From Phlebopus portentosus (Eukaryota; Basidiomycota; Agaricomycetes; Boletales; Boletinellaceae): 64,000 bases of DNA. The notes under the pieces are model-generated. The model was given only the letters and a program-made list of their open reading frames with translations, was not told the origin of the DNA and ran no database searches. Made by a program: the position numbers and the translations under genes. Every line of letters starts with the position of its first letter. The first letter of the stretch is position 1. This document shows, in pieces, positions 25,715 to 38,300 of this stretch. The stretch spans positions 1,364,001 through 1,428,000 of the forward strand of contig JAYXKI010000006.1 of assembly GCA_037892935.1 (NCBI GenBank). The letters are read 5' to 3'.

Positions 25715-27961
25715 ATGAGTACTCCAAAGATGACTGTGGACGTTGTTGAGCACATAGCAGAGGCAAACGAGGACGAGGACGTAGATGATAATGGCCCCTT
25801 GTTGGGCGCTCCCGTGGAAAAGGTGAAGAGCGTCTCTTTGAGTATAGGCGTCGACATAACAGTTCTCTCATGTAACGAAGATCAATCCCCTTGGTCATGA
25901 AGTGACTCTGCTATCATGCGTGATGCTTAACTTGGGTCAAATGCTCGGCTCTGGCATATTTTCCGTTCCCGGAGTCATATTAAACTCAGTAGGCTCAATT
26001 GGCTTATTCTTCCTTGCATGGATACTCGCGCCAGTCTTTGCATATGGTCTGTGAAGACACCAAGTTCTGGTTGGATCAATGCCCTAATTTTTTCATCTAG
26101 CTGGATTGTCTATGTATACTGAATTAGCCAGTATGTTTCCGGATAGATCTGGAGCGGAGGTTGTATATCTAGAGCAGGCCTATCCGCGGCCCAAATTTCT
26201 TGTACCTGTGTCTTTCGCCGTAACGACTGTATTACTCTCGTAAGTCCACCCAATCCTGCTTGTAAAGCGTAAAGATATTTACCTTTTTGCATCGCATCGC
26301 AGATTTAGTGCAACAAACTCTATAGTCTTTGCTCAGTACTTCATGTCCTTGTTTAATATCCAATCCACCGCATTCCGACAAACAGCGATCGCTCTCGCTG
26401 TTGCAACATTCGCAGTTGCAGGTAAGTCCTTCTCCTTACTCTGGCAAAGACACTATTTAAGCTGCGTTTTAGTCGTGGCCATCTCAACAAAATGGTCCCT
26501 GCGTGCCGTCAATGCAATGTCCGGGATTAAGGTTATATCCCAAGTCTTGTACAATACCTTCCATGACAATCCGTGCCTATAGCTGATCGTCTCTTGTCAG
26601 CGTGGCCGCTGCTGGTCTCGCCGTATTGGCGGGCATAACACGCATCAAAGACCCCTGGTCGAATTTCAAGGATCCATGGGCCGAGAGCTCATTGAACGGG
26701 AACGCCCTCGCCACTGCTTTCGTCAAGACGCACTTCGCGTTTGTCGGATGGAGCAACGCCTTCAACGTCCTAGGCGAAGTCAAAAGTGATCCTGTCCGTA
26801 CAGTCCGCAACTCGGGCCGTATAGCCCTGGCGCTGGTATCAACACTATTTTTATTGACAAATGTCGCGTATGTTGCGGCCATTCCGAAGGACGACATCAA
26901 GCAGTCCGGACAGCTTGTCGGTGCTCTATTTTTCCAGAGGATATTTGGCGAATCATGGGCAGCAAAACTCCTTCCGGTCATGGTCACATTCAGCTGTCTT
27001 GGAAATATTGTGAGTGTCAGCATCTCCCTTTTTTTCGGACTATATTGATAACATGCTGTCCAGATTGCTGTCGTGAGTCCATTAAATTCTTGTCCCGTTG
27101 GGGCCTCCACTTCCCATTTTGTCAACGTAGACTGTCGGTCAAGCTCGTGTTATACGTGAAGTAGCACGTCAAGGTCTTCTACCCTGGCCGGAGTTCTTCG
27201 CATCAACGCGACCTTTTGGAACGCCTCTGGGTCCGGTCTTGCTGAAGTATTCCCTGACTGTTCTGGTGATTATCGCCCTACCCGCCGCCGACGCATTCAA
27301 CTTTCTGCTTGATCTTGCTTCGTATCCTCATTTGGTGAGTAGGATGTATCAAGAAAATTGGGCCTTGGGTTTCCTGAGCGTTCCTTCCTGTCTTTCAGTT
27401 CTTCTCGCTCGCTACTGCATTCGGCGTCTGGATCTTGAGAAAGAGGCTTGCGACTCATAAGTCCCTAGATAGGAGATTTAGAGCATCAAACGTTTCAGTC
27501 TCGCTATCCATTTTCAGTTGCGTTTTCTTAGTAATAATGCCCTGGTGAGTTATAATTTCTGACAAGTGTTGTCATTGTTTGCTAACAAACTCCCAGGGTT
27601 CCGCCGGAAGATGGACGCGCGGATGTATCATTCTGGTATGCGACGTAAGTCTCAGTTATCCAAGGAAGCGCGGCTGTAATTAACGGCCTTGCAGGTACTG
27701 TGTTGTGGGAATCGCTATACTCGCTGTATGTCTCATTCTCACTTCCGCATTGATTCCCCAACTGAAAATGCTTTCAAGGCTTGCACATTCTATTATTACG
27801 TTTGGATTGTGCTCATCCCTCGCTGGGGCGGGTACGAGATTGTCGAAGAGATTGAAGAGTTGGAAGGAGGTGCGAGGCTCGCGCGGCTTGTGCGCAAGTA
27901 TCCTTCAGACGCATCGACACCAGGGAGCGTCTCTCCTGAGAGAGTGGCCCTCCTAAATTAG
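25715..27961 (+). CDS. Methionine-permease-like (MUP1/LAT type) amino acid permease
   Basis: An APC-superfamily permease that moves neutral amino acids, probably methionine, across the plasma membrane. The acidic N-terminus (EANEDEDVDDNGPLLG) also holds a DxxxLL dileucine-type sorting signal. The first transmembrane segment has GQMLGSGIFSVPG, the substrate-binding GSGIF motif. Further recognisable parts are TELASMFPDRSGAEVVYLEQ, HFAFVGWSNAFNVLGEVK and QARVIREVARQGLLPWPEF. About ten introns break the gene. The C-terminus is cytosolic (YEIVEEIEELEGGARLA) and ends at 27961. Twelve membrane segments are expected and most can be seen. Substrate is inferred from similarity to the Mup1 group. Confidence 0.9.
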
Positions 27962-28501
27962 CCTGGCAACAGGCCACCAATTATTGCGTTGCTGTCCCGT
28001 TGCGCTGTCGCTTGAGTTGGATCCGAAACTGTACATGTACTTAGAGTGTTATGTACGTATGCTATCCGCAGCCTGGGACCCTTTGTATATCTCATGTCAA
28101 ACAAAGCGAAAGTCGTCTAGTCATGCTCAAGTTTGACGTAAGTGTTACAAACATCCGTTTCTGCACGCCTCGAATTCTTTCCGATGGAACTTCCCTTTGA
28201 TGTACCGTAACTAGATTTATAGCTCCATCTCCTGCGATGATAAAACACACGACATCAGCTTATTGCATACTGCATAGATCATACATCATATTTATTCTTG
28301 TTCTAGTTCTAAAAAGCGTGTATCGAACGGATAGAAGCCCGTGACGTTGGGTCCGTTGGGACCCTTAGCAAACGATAGCGAATTATTTGTGACTCGTACC
28401 CCCCGCAACGTCTCAAAACCACGTCGTTCGAAGACCATAAGCACATGGCAGGGGTCCACCTTCCGTTGCTTCGATACACGTCTTTTTAAATAAATAAGAA
28501 A
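27962..28501. other. Convergent intergenic region
   Basis: The 3' flanks of the permease gene and of the F-box gene. No feature was recognised. Confidence 0.35.
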
Positions 28502-30933
28502 TCAGATAGAGAGAAACGAGAGGGAAGTATTTGTTGTTGTGAACGTCGTGGAGATTTGCATTCTGGAAAAATCTCTCGACTGTTCATAGTCTTGAATGAA
28601 ATAGCGAGAAAAAATCAGAAAGGTAGTCAGAGTTGGAAGAGAGCAGATAACCCACTGGCGATTTGTCAAGGCTGACGATTGAAGAACGGCATGACCATTG
28701 GTAGTTTGATGGTTAGGTATCTCTGTCGTATCACATGCAAGAGGACCATGAACAGTAATATCCGCACCGTGATCGTTGGATTCGTCGGTCGCAACGTCAG
28801 AGCTGGAAAGGCCAGTAAATTAGCGCACAGAATAGGGCAGATCTTATCTACTAACCTCCAGACCCGTCCGTGTTTACGGTAGTGATATAGATTCTTCTCG
28901 TAAAAATGGCGAACCTTGTAAATTACGTCATAACAGAGACTAAGTATTCACGCTAAGCGAACGTACCAGATCAACCCACGTCATCAAGCCGTCGCCACAA
29001 CGTAAGCATTTGAATTGACTGCCCTTTGCTGCCATTTTGTCGTGCGAGGATGCGGAAACCTGCATTGAATCGCGCAATGCATCTATCAAAGACGTCGGCG
29101 GAGCATAAATTCGCGATTCAAGTATCCACGTGACCGTCTTTCCCTCGATGCGGGCCACCCGAAATTCGTCTCGAATGTCCTGCAGTAGTTCCTCGTAGGT
29201 TTTCAATTGAAGATGGTAATGCTCCGAACGTTGCCGGAAAAGGAAGAATGCCGAGGGACGATCACATGCGCGATATTTGTTAATGAACCGACGGTCGGGA
29301 CAATCAAGCAACAATGCGCAGTAGTTTAGTAGCTGATACTCGAAGGATCTGCTAATCCTCGTTATCTCTTTCTTGAGTGCCCTCAGATCCACATACGTAA
29401 ACGGTCCAGTTGAACCGTCATGGTCTATCACTTGTTGCGCAAGCGGAAGTTGGAGGATGTCTTGAAAGGTTACGCAGCAATGTACGTCCACTATCTCCCC
29501 CATTATTCGAGACAGTTCGGTGCGCCGCTCTTCAGCACTGAGTGCCTGCGACTTCATCATCCGCAAGAAAATGGTGTCTCGCAGTTGAGGAAGTAATACG
29601 TTCCAGGCTGCCGCAAATGCAGATCATTCATTAAGAATTAGTATAAGATACGATGAGATGCGCACATCTGTCAGTCAATGCCCTGGGCTTCTCGATCAAT
29701 TCGTCCCATTTCCATCCTGGTTCATCATTCTTGTTATTCAGTTGCACGTCTGAGTATCCCAAGCTCTTCAAACGCCTGGTGGCTCTTTCATACACCGTAT
29801 TCTCAGTGCGACATATTTGGATAAGATTGATTACTCACTCGTGTCGAAGCATTTCCTTCTGCGAAGAGACCATTCCCGGCTGTCTCGCTTGCCACTCCAC
29901 GAGCCATTTATCTAGCGCTCCTGCGAACTACTATTTGCATCAGACACCGGAAAAATCAGAGAATCCCGAATGCTTGCCTTCTCGGCCTTAACTATAGCTT
30001 TCTGTCTTGCGGTCAGGTATGCCTCTCTTTCACTCCCAGTAGGCATAGATGAATACCGATCGAAAGCAGCTTTTAGCGCTGGTTCATAATACACACAACG
30101 TCCGAACTGCTGACGTCTTTGATCATAAGAGAACTGGGAGTTCCACCTTACGACGCGTTGACGGCGAGCAAGCGAAACACAAGGAGCAAGCGAGTAAATG
30201 TCATCCATCGAGCCACAGTGCAATATATCGAAAGGAACAATGTCCTTGCCGTATTTGATACTAATGATGAAGTCAGAGGATGTCTTCGGAACGAAATTGC
30301 CGTCCCTACTTCTGTTTGAAGCATTCTTTGCACAGACGAATCTTGGAGATGAAAAAATGCTTGGTTGAACGGAACTTGGAGCATTTCTATTTATGTGATC
30401 AGACATTCCTCAATCATTCGCGTAAAAATGCACCACACACCATACAACTCTTGCCAAAAATCAAGGCAGCATATCTCTGGTGGCCGAGCTCAGGCGGACA
30501 TGCCGGTAAACCGAAGTCCCGTTCAGCAGCTTTCCAGTCTGCCTTGCTTTCCGGCGAGTCGAAATATTGCTTATAAAATTTGTCGACTCCGCGTAGGGAA
30601 AGCAAATCGCCGGGGCTAAGATAGGATATAATCTGCACGCTTCGTCAATGAGATGCACAGTTTTGAAGAGCATTGTACTAACATCCAGGAAGAGTTCAGG
30701 TGGTAATCGCTTAATACCTGGTTCGCTGGGTGGATATTTCTGGCGTGGGCGCTTCACCTGAGTCGACGAATGCTTCCCCAGCACTAAACTGGTGGTTATT
30801 GCGCAACCTGGAGGGTCGTCCTCCGGCACACCGGAGAGATCAGATGCAACTTTTCTCCTATTGAAAGGCACTCAGTTGAAGAAAACTGCGAGCATGACGA
30901 GAGAACTCACTTTAGTCCTCTGAGGTTGGACAT
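28502..30933 (-). CDS. F-box protein with CxxC motifs
   Basis: The start at 30933 (MSNLRGLK) is joined by a short intron to RKVASDLSGVPEDD. The F-box is clear at about residues 55-95: IKRLPPELFLD, a splice, then IISYLSPGDLLSLRGVDKF. It should bind Skp1 in an SCF ubiquitin ligase. After it come WKAAERDFGLPACPPELG and KSCMVCGAFLRE; a further CxxC pair (FKCLRCGDGLMTW) lies near the C-terminus, possibly forming zinc sites. Proteins of this build form a large mushroom family with varied C-terminal parts, so the target cannot be named. The last exons are less certain: I read RHFYEKNLYHYRKHGRVW, then an acidic tail with a stop at 28502, but the stop could lie nearer 28620. Confidence 0.75.
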
Positions 30934-31683
30934 CGCATAAGTGAGCGGTTGGAAGTAAAGATGAGATTTGAGGAAGAACGCATCGCGTCGCGCTTTTATA
31001 GAGCCTTAGCCACACGTATGCGTCAAATGTAAAAGTTACGTGAACTTTAAGATGAAGCCACTATCAGTAGGCTAAGTAATCTGCTGCTGGTCCTGCAGGA
31101 ACATAAAGGGAACAAAGAAACACCAGATCAAGTAGAAGGCAGTGAGCCCATAGCGATGTGGACAGCCGATTGTCTAGAATCACAAGCCAGACGCTGCACA
31201 AGATGTTCCGATTGATGCTGCATGAAGGTGTAAGGGTCGGCAGTCCTGAGCACAATAGGTGCCGGCGTACCGTAAGAACAAAAGGGCCTAAAACTGAGCC
31301 CAAGAGCAAGAATGATGACTCTGATTAATATTATTTCGTTAAATGTCGGAATTTCCTAGTTGATTGGGAGAAAAGGTGGTCGGGGGTCGTCGTTCAGAAC
31401 AACGGTCACAAAAGCCCTCCGGTTTGACAAGTAGGTGCGCAACTCGCAAGTATTCGACAAGTTTGAGAGTCTCATAGGGACCCGCCATAGCCAAGCAGAG
31501 TGAAGATGAGACAGAGATACTAGCCCTAGCTGTGGAGGGAGAAGGAGAAGGACAAAAGCTTTAAAGGGCTCAGAGTTCGTGGTTGATGTAAGGAAGAGAT
31601 CGTGACGATCATTGACATAGATTTGCGTGGATCTCCGATCATCGTTGCCTTATCCGGCCAGACGATTTCTCCCACTGCACGCC
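30934..31683. promoter_or_regulatory. Divergent intergenic region
   Basis: 750 bp carrying the promoters of the F-box gene and TAN1. Small frames here (for example 31064-31309 minus) show no conserved features. Confidence 0.4.
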
Positions 31684-32839
31684 ATGTCCGAAAATCAAGA
31701 ATGTCTTCTGAAGAAGCGATTCAGAAATGTAAGCATCGTGGATGTCTAGGGATGATATTTCCATAATCTTATCCTTAGTAGGACGGGAGCTCCGTCTGGA
31801 CGAGGCGCAACATTGACGGTCCTGGTGTTTGGCTGACTTGTGTAAAAGGCAAGGAAAGACAGGCTATAGGAGAGACATACGATCTTTTCGAGTCTGTGAG
31901 TGATAGGATACTTGTTATTTTAATAGTCGAACTCATGCGCAGTCATCGGTAGCTTACAGATGAACTATGGCCTACGGATTCGGACGCTAATGACGACGAA
32001 GATTCGAAACAAGCTGATGGACAGGAGGATCTGGAGAAAGCCATATCAAGAGAAATAGAAATCATTAAACGACCGAGAAAAGACAAATGGTTTGGTAAGT
32101 GGCATATATGTATACTACTCTACTTCTTTTGACTGCCTGCACAGCTAGTTGCCAGACCAATACTCCGTGTCGTATGTTTGTTTGAGGCTTACTGTAATGC
32201 TCATAAACAACTTCCACCAGTCGTTTTCATTTCCTGCAAGCCTCCAGTCGACCCAGTAGCTCTCGTCTCAACGCACGTAAAGAGAGTTGAAGAGACAGGG
32301 GTCACTCATACCAGGTGACTTTCCTTCATGCTGGCGGTTATTTGTCTGTCGTGTGACTGATGTTCCGGACTGAAGGAGTACGCTTCGCTTGACTCCCGTC
32401 ACCAATTCGTGTGACGCCAATTTATCCGAAATTACCTCTTTGTGCAAACGCATAGCTGTGCCTGTTTTCGAGAAGGGAGAGTCAGGGTTTTACCGAGTGC
32501 GCTTTGCATTTGTCTTCGGAAAATTTATTTGACCCAGATATAGTACAAGATCGAGATTCGTATGCGGAACCACAGCACACTGTCTCGTGAGGAGATTATC
32601 AGAGCGATAGCGCAATGCATACCGGAGAGACATAAGGTTGATCTGCAAAACCCTGAGCTTTTCATCCTTGTGGAGATTTTCAAGGTAAGAGGTTTCGGAC
32701 TAGAAAGACCGACTCGATATTGACGGATTCACAACAGGCGACTTGCGGTATGAGCGTAGTACGTGACTACTACAAATACAAGAAGTTCAACGTTGTCGAG
32801 CTGTCTCAAGCAAGGCTCGCTGTCAACAACGACGAATAA
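31684..32839 (+). CDS. TAN1: tRNA acetyltransferase cofactor Tan1 (THUMP domain)
   Basis: Tan1 (human THUMPD1) binds tRNA through a THUMP domain and helps the acetyltransferase Kre33/Nat10 make N4-acetylcytidine at position 12 of tRNA-Ser and tRNA-Leu. The start MSENQECLLKKRFRN is spliced to DGSSVWTRRNIDGPGVWLTC. TCVKGKERQAIGETYDLFES follows, then an acidic linker. The THUMP part has TLRLTPVTNSCDANLSEI, FYKIEIRMRNH-like sequence across a splice, and HKVDLQNPELFILVEIFK. It ends with GMSVVRDYYKYKKFNVVEL and a short tail. Exon borders at about 31895, 32095, 32170, 32310, 32490, 32690 and 32760 use standard sites. The match is full length. Confidence 0.9.
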
Positions 32840-33010
32840 ACAAAGGATGCTCTATTCTGGTGTCTACATTGTGGTTGTTCTGTATGATATAACGATGCCA
32901 TGTGAGGTAGAATTAGTAGACGAACAGTGTAGGTTACGAATGTCCAAGTCCAATGGTGCTGGGGTGCAAAGTCTCGGGTCTCTTCAGCAGCTCAGACTGC
33001 TGAAGTACAG

Positions 33011-35030
33011 TCAGGCTTGAATGCGCAGGCCCATGCCCGTAAACCGTTCATCGGATTTCGCTGTCAATCGCTCCGTGTTCCTCTGTGACAACTCTGCTGC
33101 TTTCCAGTTTCTCACCCACTCCATCAAATCTTCCGCCATCTTCATCCCTTGCTTCTTCCTGGTACCGTCGTCGCCAATGGCCCGCTTTCGTGCCTTCATT
33201 TCTCTGCCGGAGAGCCATGCTTTCTGGATTGCATCTGCCCATTCGCCGCCCTCATACTTCTCTCGCGACAGCTCAACACCGGTGCCTTCATCCTGCAAGA
33301 GGCGCTTCAACCCGTGCTCCTCAACAAAAAGTGGGCGCGGGACATATATGAAAGGAGTACAAGCGTCAACACATTCGGCCGTTGTACCATATCCAAGTTT
33401 GCCAAGCAAGACATCGGCTAGCGCAGTAAGGTCAGGCATGTAGACGTCTTTGGGCGCCAGGAAGAAATTAGTTGGCAACTCTTCATCCTCAGCTATTGTG
33501 CTCTTGCTAGTGGTGGCTGCTCCGCAGACAATCGCAATCCAGCTGTCATCCGGGAGAAACCGATGCTCAGGACTTGGTGGCTCAGGATCAGGATAATCCG
33601 ATATTTGATTCGGAACGGGAGTTCCGAAAGGCTCATCGCCATCGTCCAGGGAAACCTCTTGAGACGGAAATCGAGGTGGGTCAGTGGTGGTGGTCGGCGT
33701 CTTGTTCACTGGCGGAGCGCCTGGCACCCACAACTGAGATTCGGTTGCAATTGGCGGAACAACGTGGACAAAAGCGTGCGAGTGAGTGTGTCGGTAGTCA
33801 TTCTTCGAGCCGCAAGTAGAGCTTATCGATTCGGTTGATGGAGTCTGTGATATACCTGTACTCCCTCCATGTCCACCTGAGGGACTTTCGCTCCTCGACG
33901 TCGTATGGCTGCGAGGCCGCCTAAAGACCTGTCCACCGAAGCTAACGATAAGTATCTTCATTTGCGCTATTTGAAGGCTCTCTGGGATTCCAACGGAGTT
34001 AAGTATGCGCTTCCGACCAGCGGAAGTATAAGCATCTGGAGATGGATGTCGCACAACAAGAGGCGCCTGCATCACGGAACGAGGTAAAGGCTTGTGCTTG
34101 CGTATACCTCGTATCGGTGGAAACGGAATGGATGGGTGAAGAGCTTCCGATGAAGCAGGCCTTGAGATGCACGAAAGAACTTCTGGTATAAATGTGTTCC
34201 GTTCTGGGTCTGTCCATAGGAAGGAAGGAGGGCCGGTTGAATGCCAAATGAGGGTATAGGTATATTTCCCGGAAGTCGAAGAAGAAGCTCAGCACATCGG
34301 TATCCGTCAAGCAGCTCTTTCACTAAACAATCTATCTCTTCCGGAGGGATTGGGTCATTATTAAGGCCGGGTATTCTAGGGTCTAAACTGTTGTTTGTTC
34401 GGTTGGCGGGGTTCAAGGGAGAGCCGTCAGGAAAGCGAATAGATAGATAGCTATAAACAGAATCAAAAGTAAAGTTGGTGATTAACATCGACGGAATGTT
34501 TGCCACATTGGCTGCTTTGCTGTTGAAGGCAGTTAGTATATACCCAACCCGTGCAAACTAAAGCATCGCACCAAGCAAGAAACGCCGCGTCGCTCAGAAC
34601 GCAGTCCACGGCGTTGTCCATCAGCCAGACAGCTTCCTCCGCAGCTATCCCGTCTTGCTGGGAGAGAAATGTTCTGAGCACATCAACGCTTTTCCTTCTG
34701 TCGACATAATATCTAGAGCATGCCTCAGCGAAATCCAATATTCAACTGTGCTTTGTACCTACGCGAGAGGCTGAACAATTACTGGGTCAATTTCCGCATA
34801 TCTGTAGCGAGCGCCAAAGCTCATAGCCAAGTCGAATACGTGCTTAGGGGCTGAAGAGACAATACAGACTGTCGGTGCTTCGTCCAGCTGCCGTAGGTAG
34901 CTAGCAACGGCGGATACGCGTGTACCGTGACCATATCCTACAGAGCAAATGAGTATCATTTGACGGAAAGAAATAGAGTATCGAACGCACCATGTCCTGA
35001 GCAGTAATAAGCAATTGTGAGGGGTCGCAT
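33011..35030 (-). CDS. GT-B glycosyltransferase-like protein related to the N-terminal half of L-arabinokinase
   Basis: The start at 35030 encodes MRPLTIAYYCSGHGYGHGT across a 5' intron. Signatures shared with the N-terminal, sugar-nucleotide-like half of plant arabinokinase follow in order: the GHGxGHxxR motif, VDRRKS, DAAFLAW, ITNFTFD, LLRLPGNIPIPSFG, PLVVRH, IVSFGGQ, WIAIVCGA, PKDVYMPDLTALADVLLGK and LGYGTTAECVDACTPFIYV. The kinase (GHMP) half of arabinokinase is absent. A Ser/Thr/Pro-rich insert of ~100 residues interrupts the domain after FGGQ. The C-terminus is basic (LRIQA). Substrate and donor are unknown; action on a sugar is inferred from fold similarity only. Confidence 0.8.
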
Positions 35031-35368
35031 GAAAGCGAAAAGAACACTCGACCTGGTCAGTGCCGAAACTGCAAAGTCGAGCGAGTTATCAGCCAGAACA
35101 GTCCGTTTCGGGATGATGATCTGATTCCATCAATGAACACGTAATCAACATATCTTATCTCATTTCTCACGACGCGTACACGTGCCTCCGCTCTCCTCTT
35201 CAACGACCGACCGTCTGTGACGAGTCTGACGACATCGGTAAATTTGAAGCGAGTTAGAATCTTCCAAGTCGAGCTGGCCGTGGCGAAGAATTGAAGCGAT
35301 CGATCTCTTGACAATCGACTACCACATACCCTTCATAGAATAGCTGCTAGTCAGCTGTGAGCTCCCCA
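35031..35368. promoter_or_regulatory. Divergent promoter, GT-B protein / paladin-like protein
   Basis: 338 bp between two start codons. Frames here lack conserved features. No TATA box was recognised. Confidence 0.4.
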
Positions 35369-38300
35369 ATGCAATCCAGGCTTTCCAGTAGCTTGATGGA
35401 CAGACGTCCTTCAAGCCCGCTGGCTACTTCTCCAATACCATCTTGTAGTCCAAACTCGTTGTCTAGACTGTCATCTCAGGATGGGCCGAAATCGGCAGCT
35501 CAATCAGCTATACCAGTGCTAGATCAGACTCCTCTTCTGCAACGAGCGGTGCACTCAGTAGTGAAGAGCAGAACAGGCAGCGTTCTCTCGCGAGGGTTCA
35601 TCCTCAAGACCGATCACTATCCATCCGGTACGCATGAGGCGCGAAAGAAAGGACAGCGGGCACATTTCTGACATGATGTTCTGATTTAGGACGTGCTCTT
35701 GATCTTGATCTCAGCGTGCACGGTGCTCCAAATTTCCGGGCTCCAAAGACTGGCAATCTGAACGTGTTCGGTACCGCTCAACCTCGTTCCCAGGGATTGC
35801 GTGCTATCTTGTCGATTCTTAGATGCCGTCCCGGCGTATCGGATCCTCATGATTGCGTCTGGTTCTCAACACGAGAAGAGCCCATAGGTAGCTTGAATGT
35901 GCTAAAGAGGAATGTCGACACTAATAGAAACTCAGTGTATATCTCTGGACGCTCCTTTGTTTTACGTGATGCTTCCGAGCCTCGCAAGAGCTTACCCATG
36001 TCCGATAGGGCTGAGAATCTTGAAGACATAGAGAAGCGCTTGAAGAATGATATTCTCCAGGAATCTGTGAAGTGCGTTTAATCCTCGTCTGAAATATGAC
36101 TCTTCGCTGATACGCATTCCTTCAGGTTCGGTGGTCTGATTTTGACCCATAATGAGGTAGCAAGTAGGTGTGACACGCTTGATCGTATAGTGCCACTTAC
36201 TGAAGGCATCGGCTATAGCGGACGGAGCCATCGTCCCGACGTGGACCGCTGTAGATGCGAACAATGTCAAGACCTCAAAGGAACTATTTGAGTCCATGAA
36301 GAGCGATGGATGGCGCGTTGAGGTATGCTCTCTCCAGCGTCGTATGTATGACCTACTCTAATATGATGATTCTTTGTGAAGTATTATCGGTAAGGACACG
36401 CAGTATGTCAGATTGATTTCCTGCGCATTGATTGGATTTTATCAAGTATACCAATCTCTCCAGAAAGACCTATCGAGGCGAGCTCACTCAGAATTAATAC
36501 AAAGTGAAGATATTTATTTGAACGTTCCATAGGACAACTATCTGGATGCATATATACGCGTCATCAAGCAAACAGATCCAATCAAGGCCTCGTTGGTTTT
36601 CTCCTGTGGCATGGGCGCAGTTCGCACGACATTTGCCATGGTCAGCTTGCGTCTACTCTGGAATCGTTCCATTTGGTGATATTAACATCGATTTCAAAAG
36701 GTAGCGGCGCTTCTTGTTCGACGGAAACAAATCACCACTCGAGGATTAGGCGACCCTTTCCTTTCCAGGGGATCAAGTTCACCGTCGGGTTTCAGCACGG
36801 TCCGTCAATAGCAAAAAGGGGCACGCACGAAGACTGACAAGCATTTTAGCCAACAAACTCACAGGTTGTCATGTCCCTGGAGCAGGCGAATGCTCAACAA
36901 GAATTAAGCAAGTCTCTTCTTCGACTCACGGCCGTGCTGCAACAAAGTAGGCATTCATCCTTTTTTCGACGATGACATACCATCCCGGTCGTTCACTGTG
37001 ATGTTTGCTTACTGAACCTCCTTGCCATCCAGGCTTGCAGGGTCAGAGTACGCTGTCTGCTGTCGATTTGCTTTTGACGCAGCCAACGCTTATGGACAGC
37101 CTCCGTAAGGGACTGACGGGAAACTACAGTGTCATTCTGAGTCTCCTTGGATGTCTTGATCACGGGAACCAGGCTAAGCGCCTTGTAGACCGTGTCATCG
37201 ATTCATGTGAGTTATCATTCTCCTGATGCTATTCAAAGGATTGAATATCATCGACATCTTTCTTACCGTCTATTCTCCCTGAAGGTGACCAAGTAGTTAA
37301 CTTACGAGAGGAAATTCTCACGAACCGCATACGTTACTCGCTCACAAGTTTAGATGACCAGGGACGCGAAATATTCCTTGATAAAGCAGCGAAGGCAATC
37401 GAGAAATAGTGAGTCACCAATGATATGATATGCTTGGACCACCTACGCTATGAGAGGACTCCTCTGAACTTTCGACGCTGATGAAATGCATTCCAAGTTT
37501 CTTTATAATAGCGTTTGCCAGCTATGTAGAGGAGAGGGGTTCCGATAACTTCAACGAAACGTTTACCCAGTGGATGAAGGTTTGCAACATAGCTTAGTCT
37601 CCGATGATGACAATTGATGATTTCTTTCCGTTTCAGGCCCGAACAGAAATATGGAAGTGAGCGTCAAGGGATTGCAGAATTCATTCATGCTTACAAGTCG
37701 TTCAAGCCAAGTGGTGTACCTACGGAAGTCCCGCGGCTCCCGATTGAATGTGTTTGCCCCTGTCCACGACCTTTCTGGTTTATCAAAGAGCGGATCCGAA
37801 ATCCATCCTGCCGCCAAGGGTGTCAAACGCGATGTGACAGTAGCTGGTGGACAGGTCCTAGGAGATGAGTACACGGACCATGTTGTCAAGGTATCGTAGT
37901 TTTCCTTTTCTCCAGATTGTTAGTTTACATAGCCTTTCAACAATACAGACTCGCAACGGGGTCATCTTGCGCGAAGGGTATCATTTTATCATTTTACTAT
38001 TATGGTCAATTACTCATGCATTTTCTTTAATTCACAGAACACTGCTAAAGTCAGATCAGTGGCTCAGTGAAATGCACGATGCCGCGCAAGGGCTGCGCGG
38101 AGCGAGCAACTTCCGTAATATCGCTGGGACTTCGATCTACGCCCTTGGACAACCAAGCATAGACGCGATCGATGAAGTCGTACGAAGAATAAAGGAGGAT
38201 TATCCGAATGCAGAACACATTGCATGGATCACATTGAGGGAGGAGCCTGTGGTATACATCAATGGTACACCGTATTGTCTGCGGCGAGAGGCATTCACGT

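Noticed and set aside
35057..35314. 85-codon minus-strand frame in the divergent promoter
   Set aside because: It lies upstream of the GT-B start codon, has no conserved motif and is probably leader or promoter.
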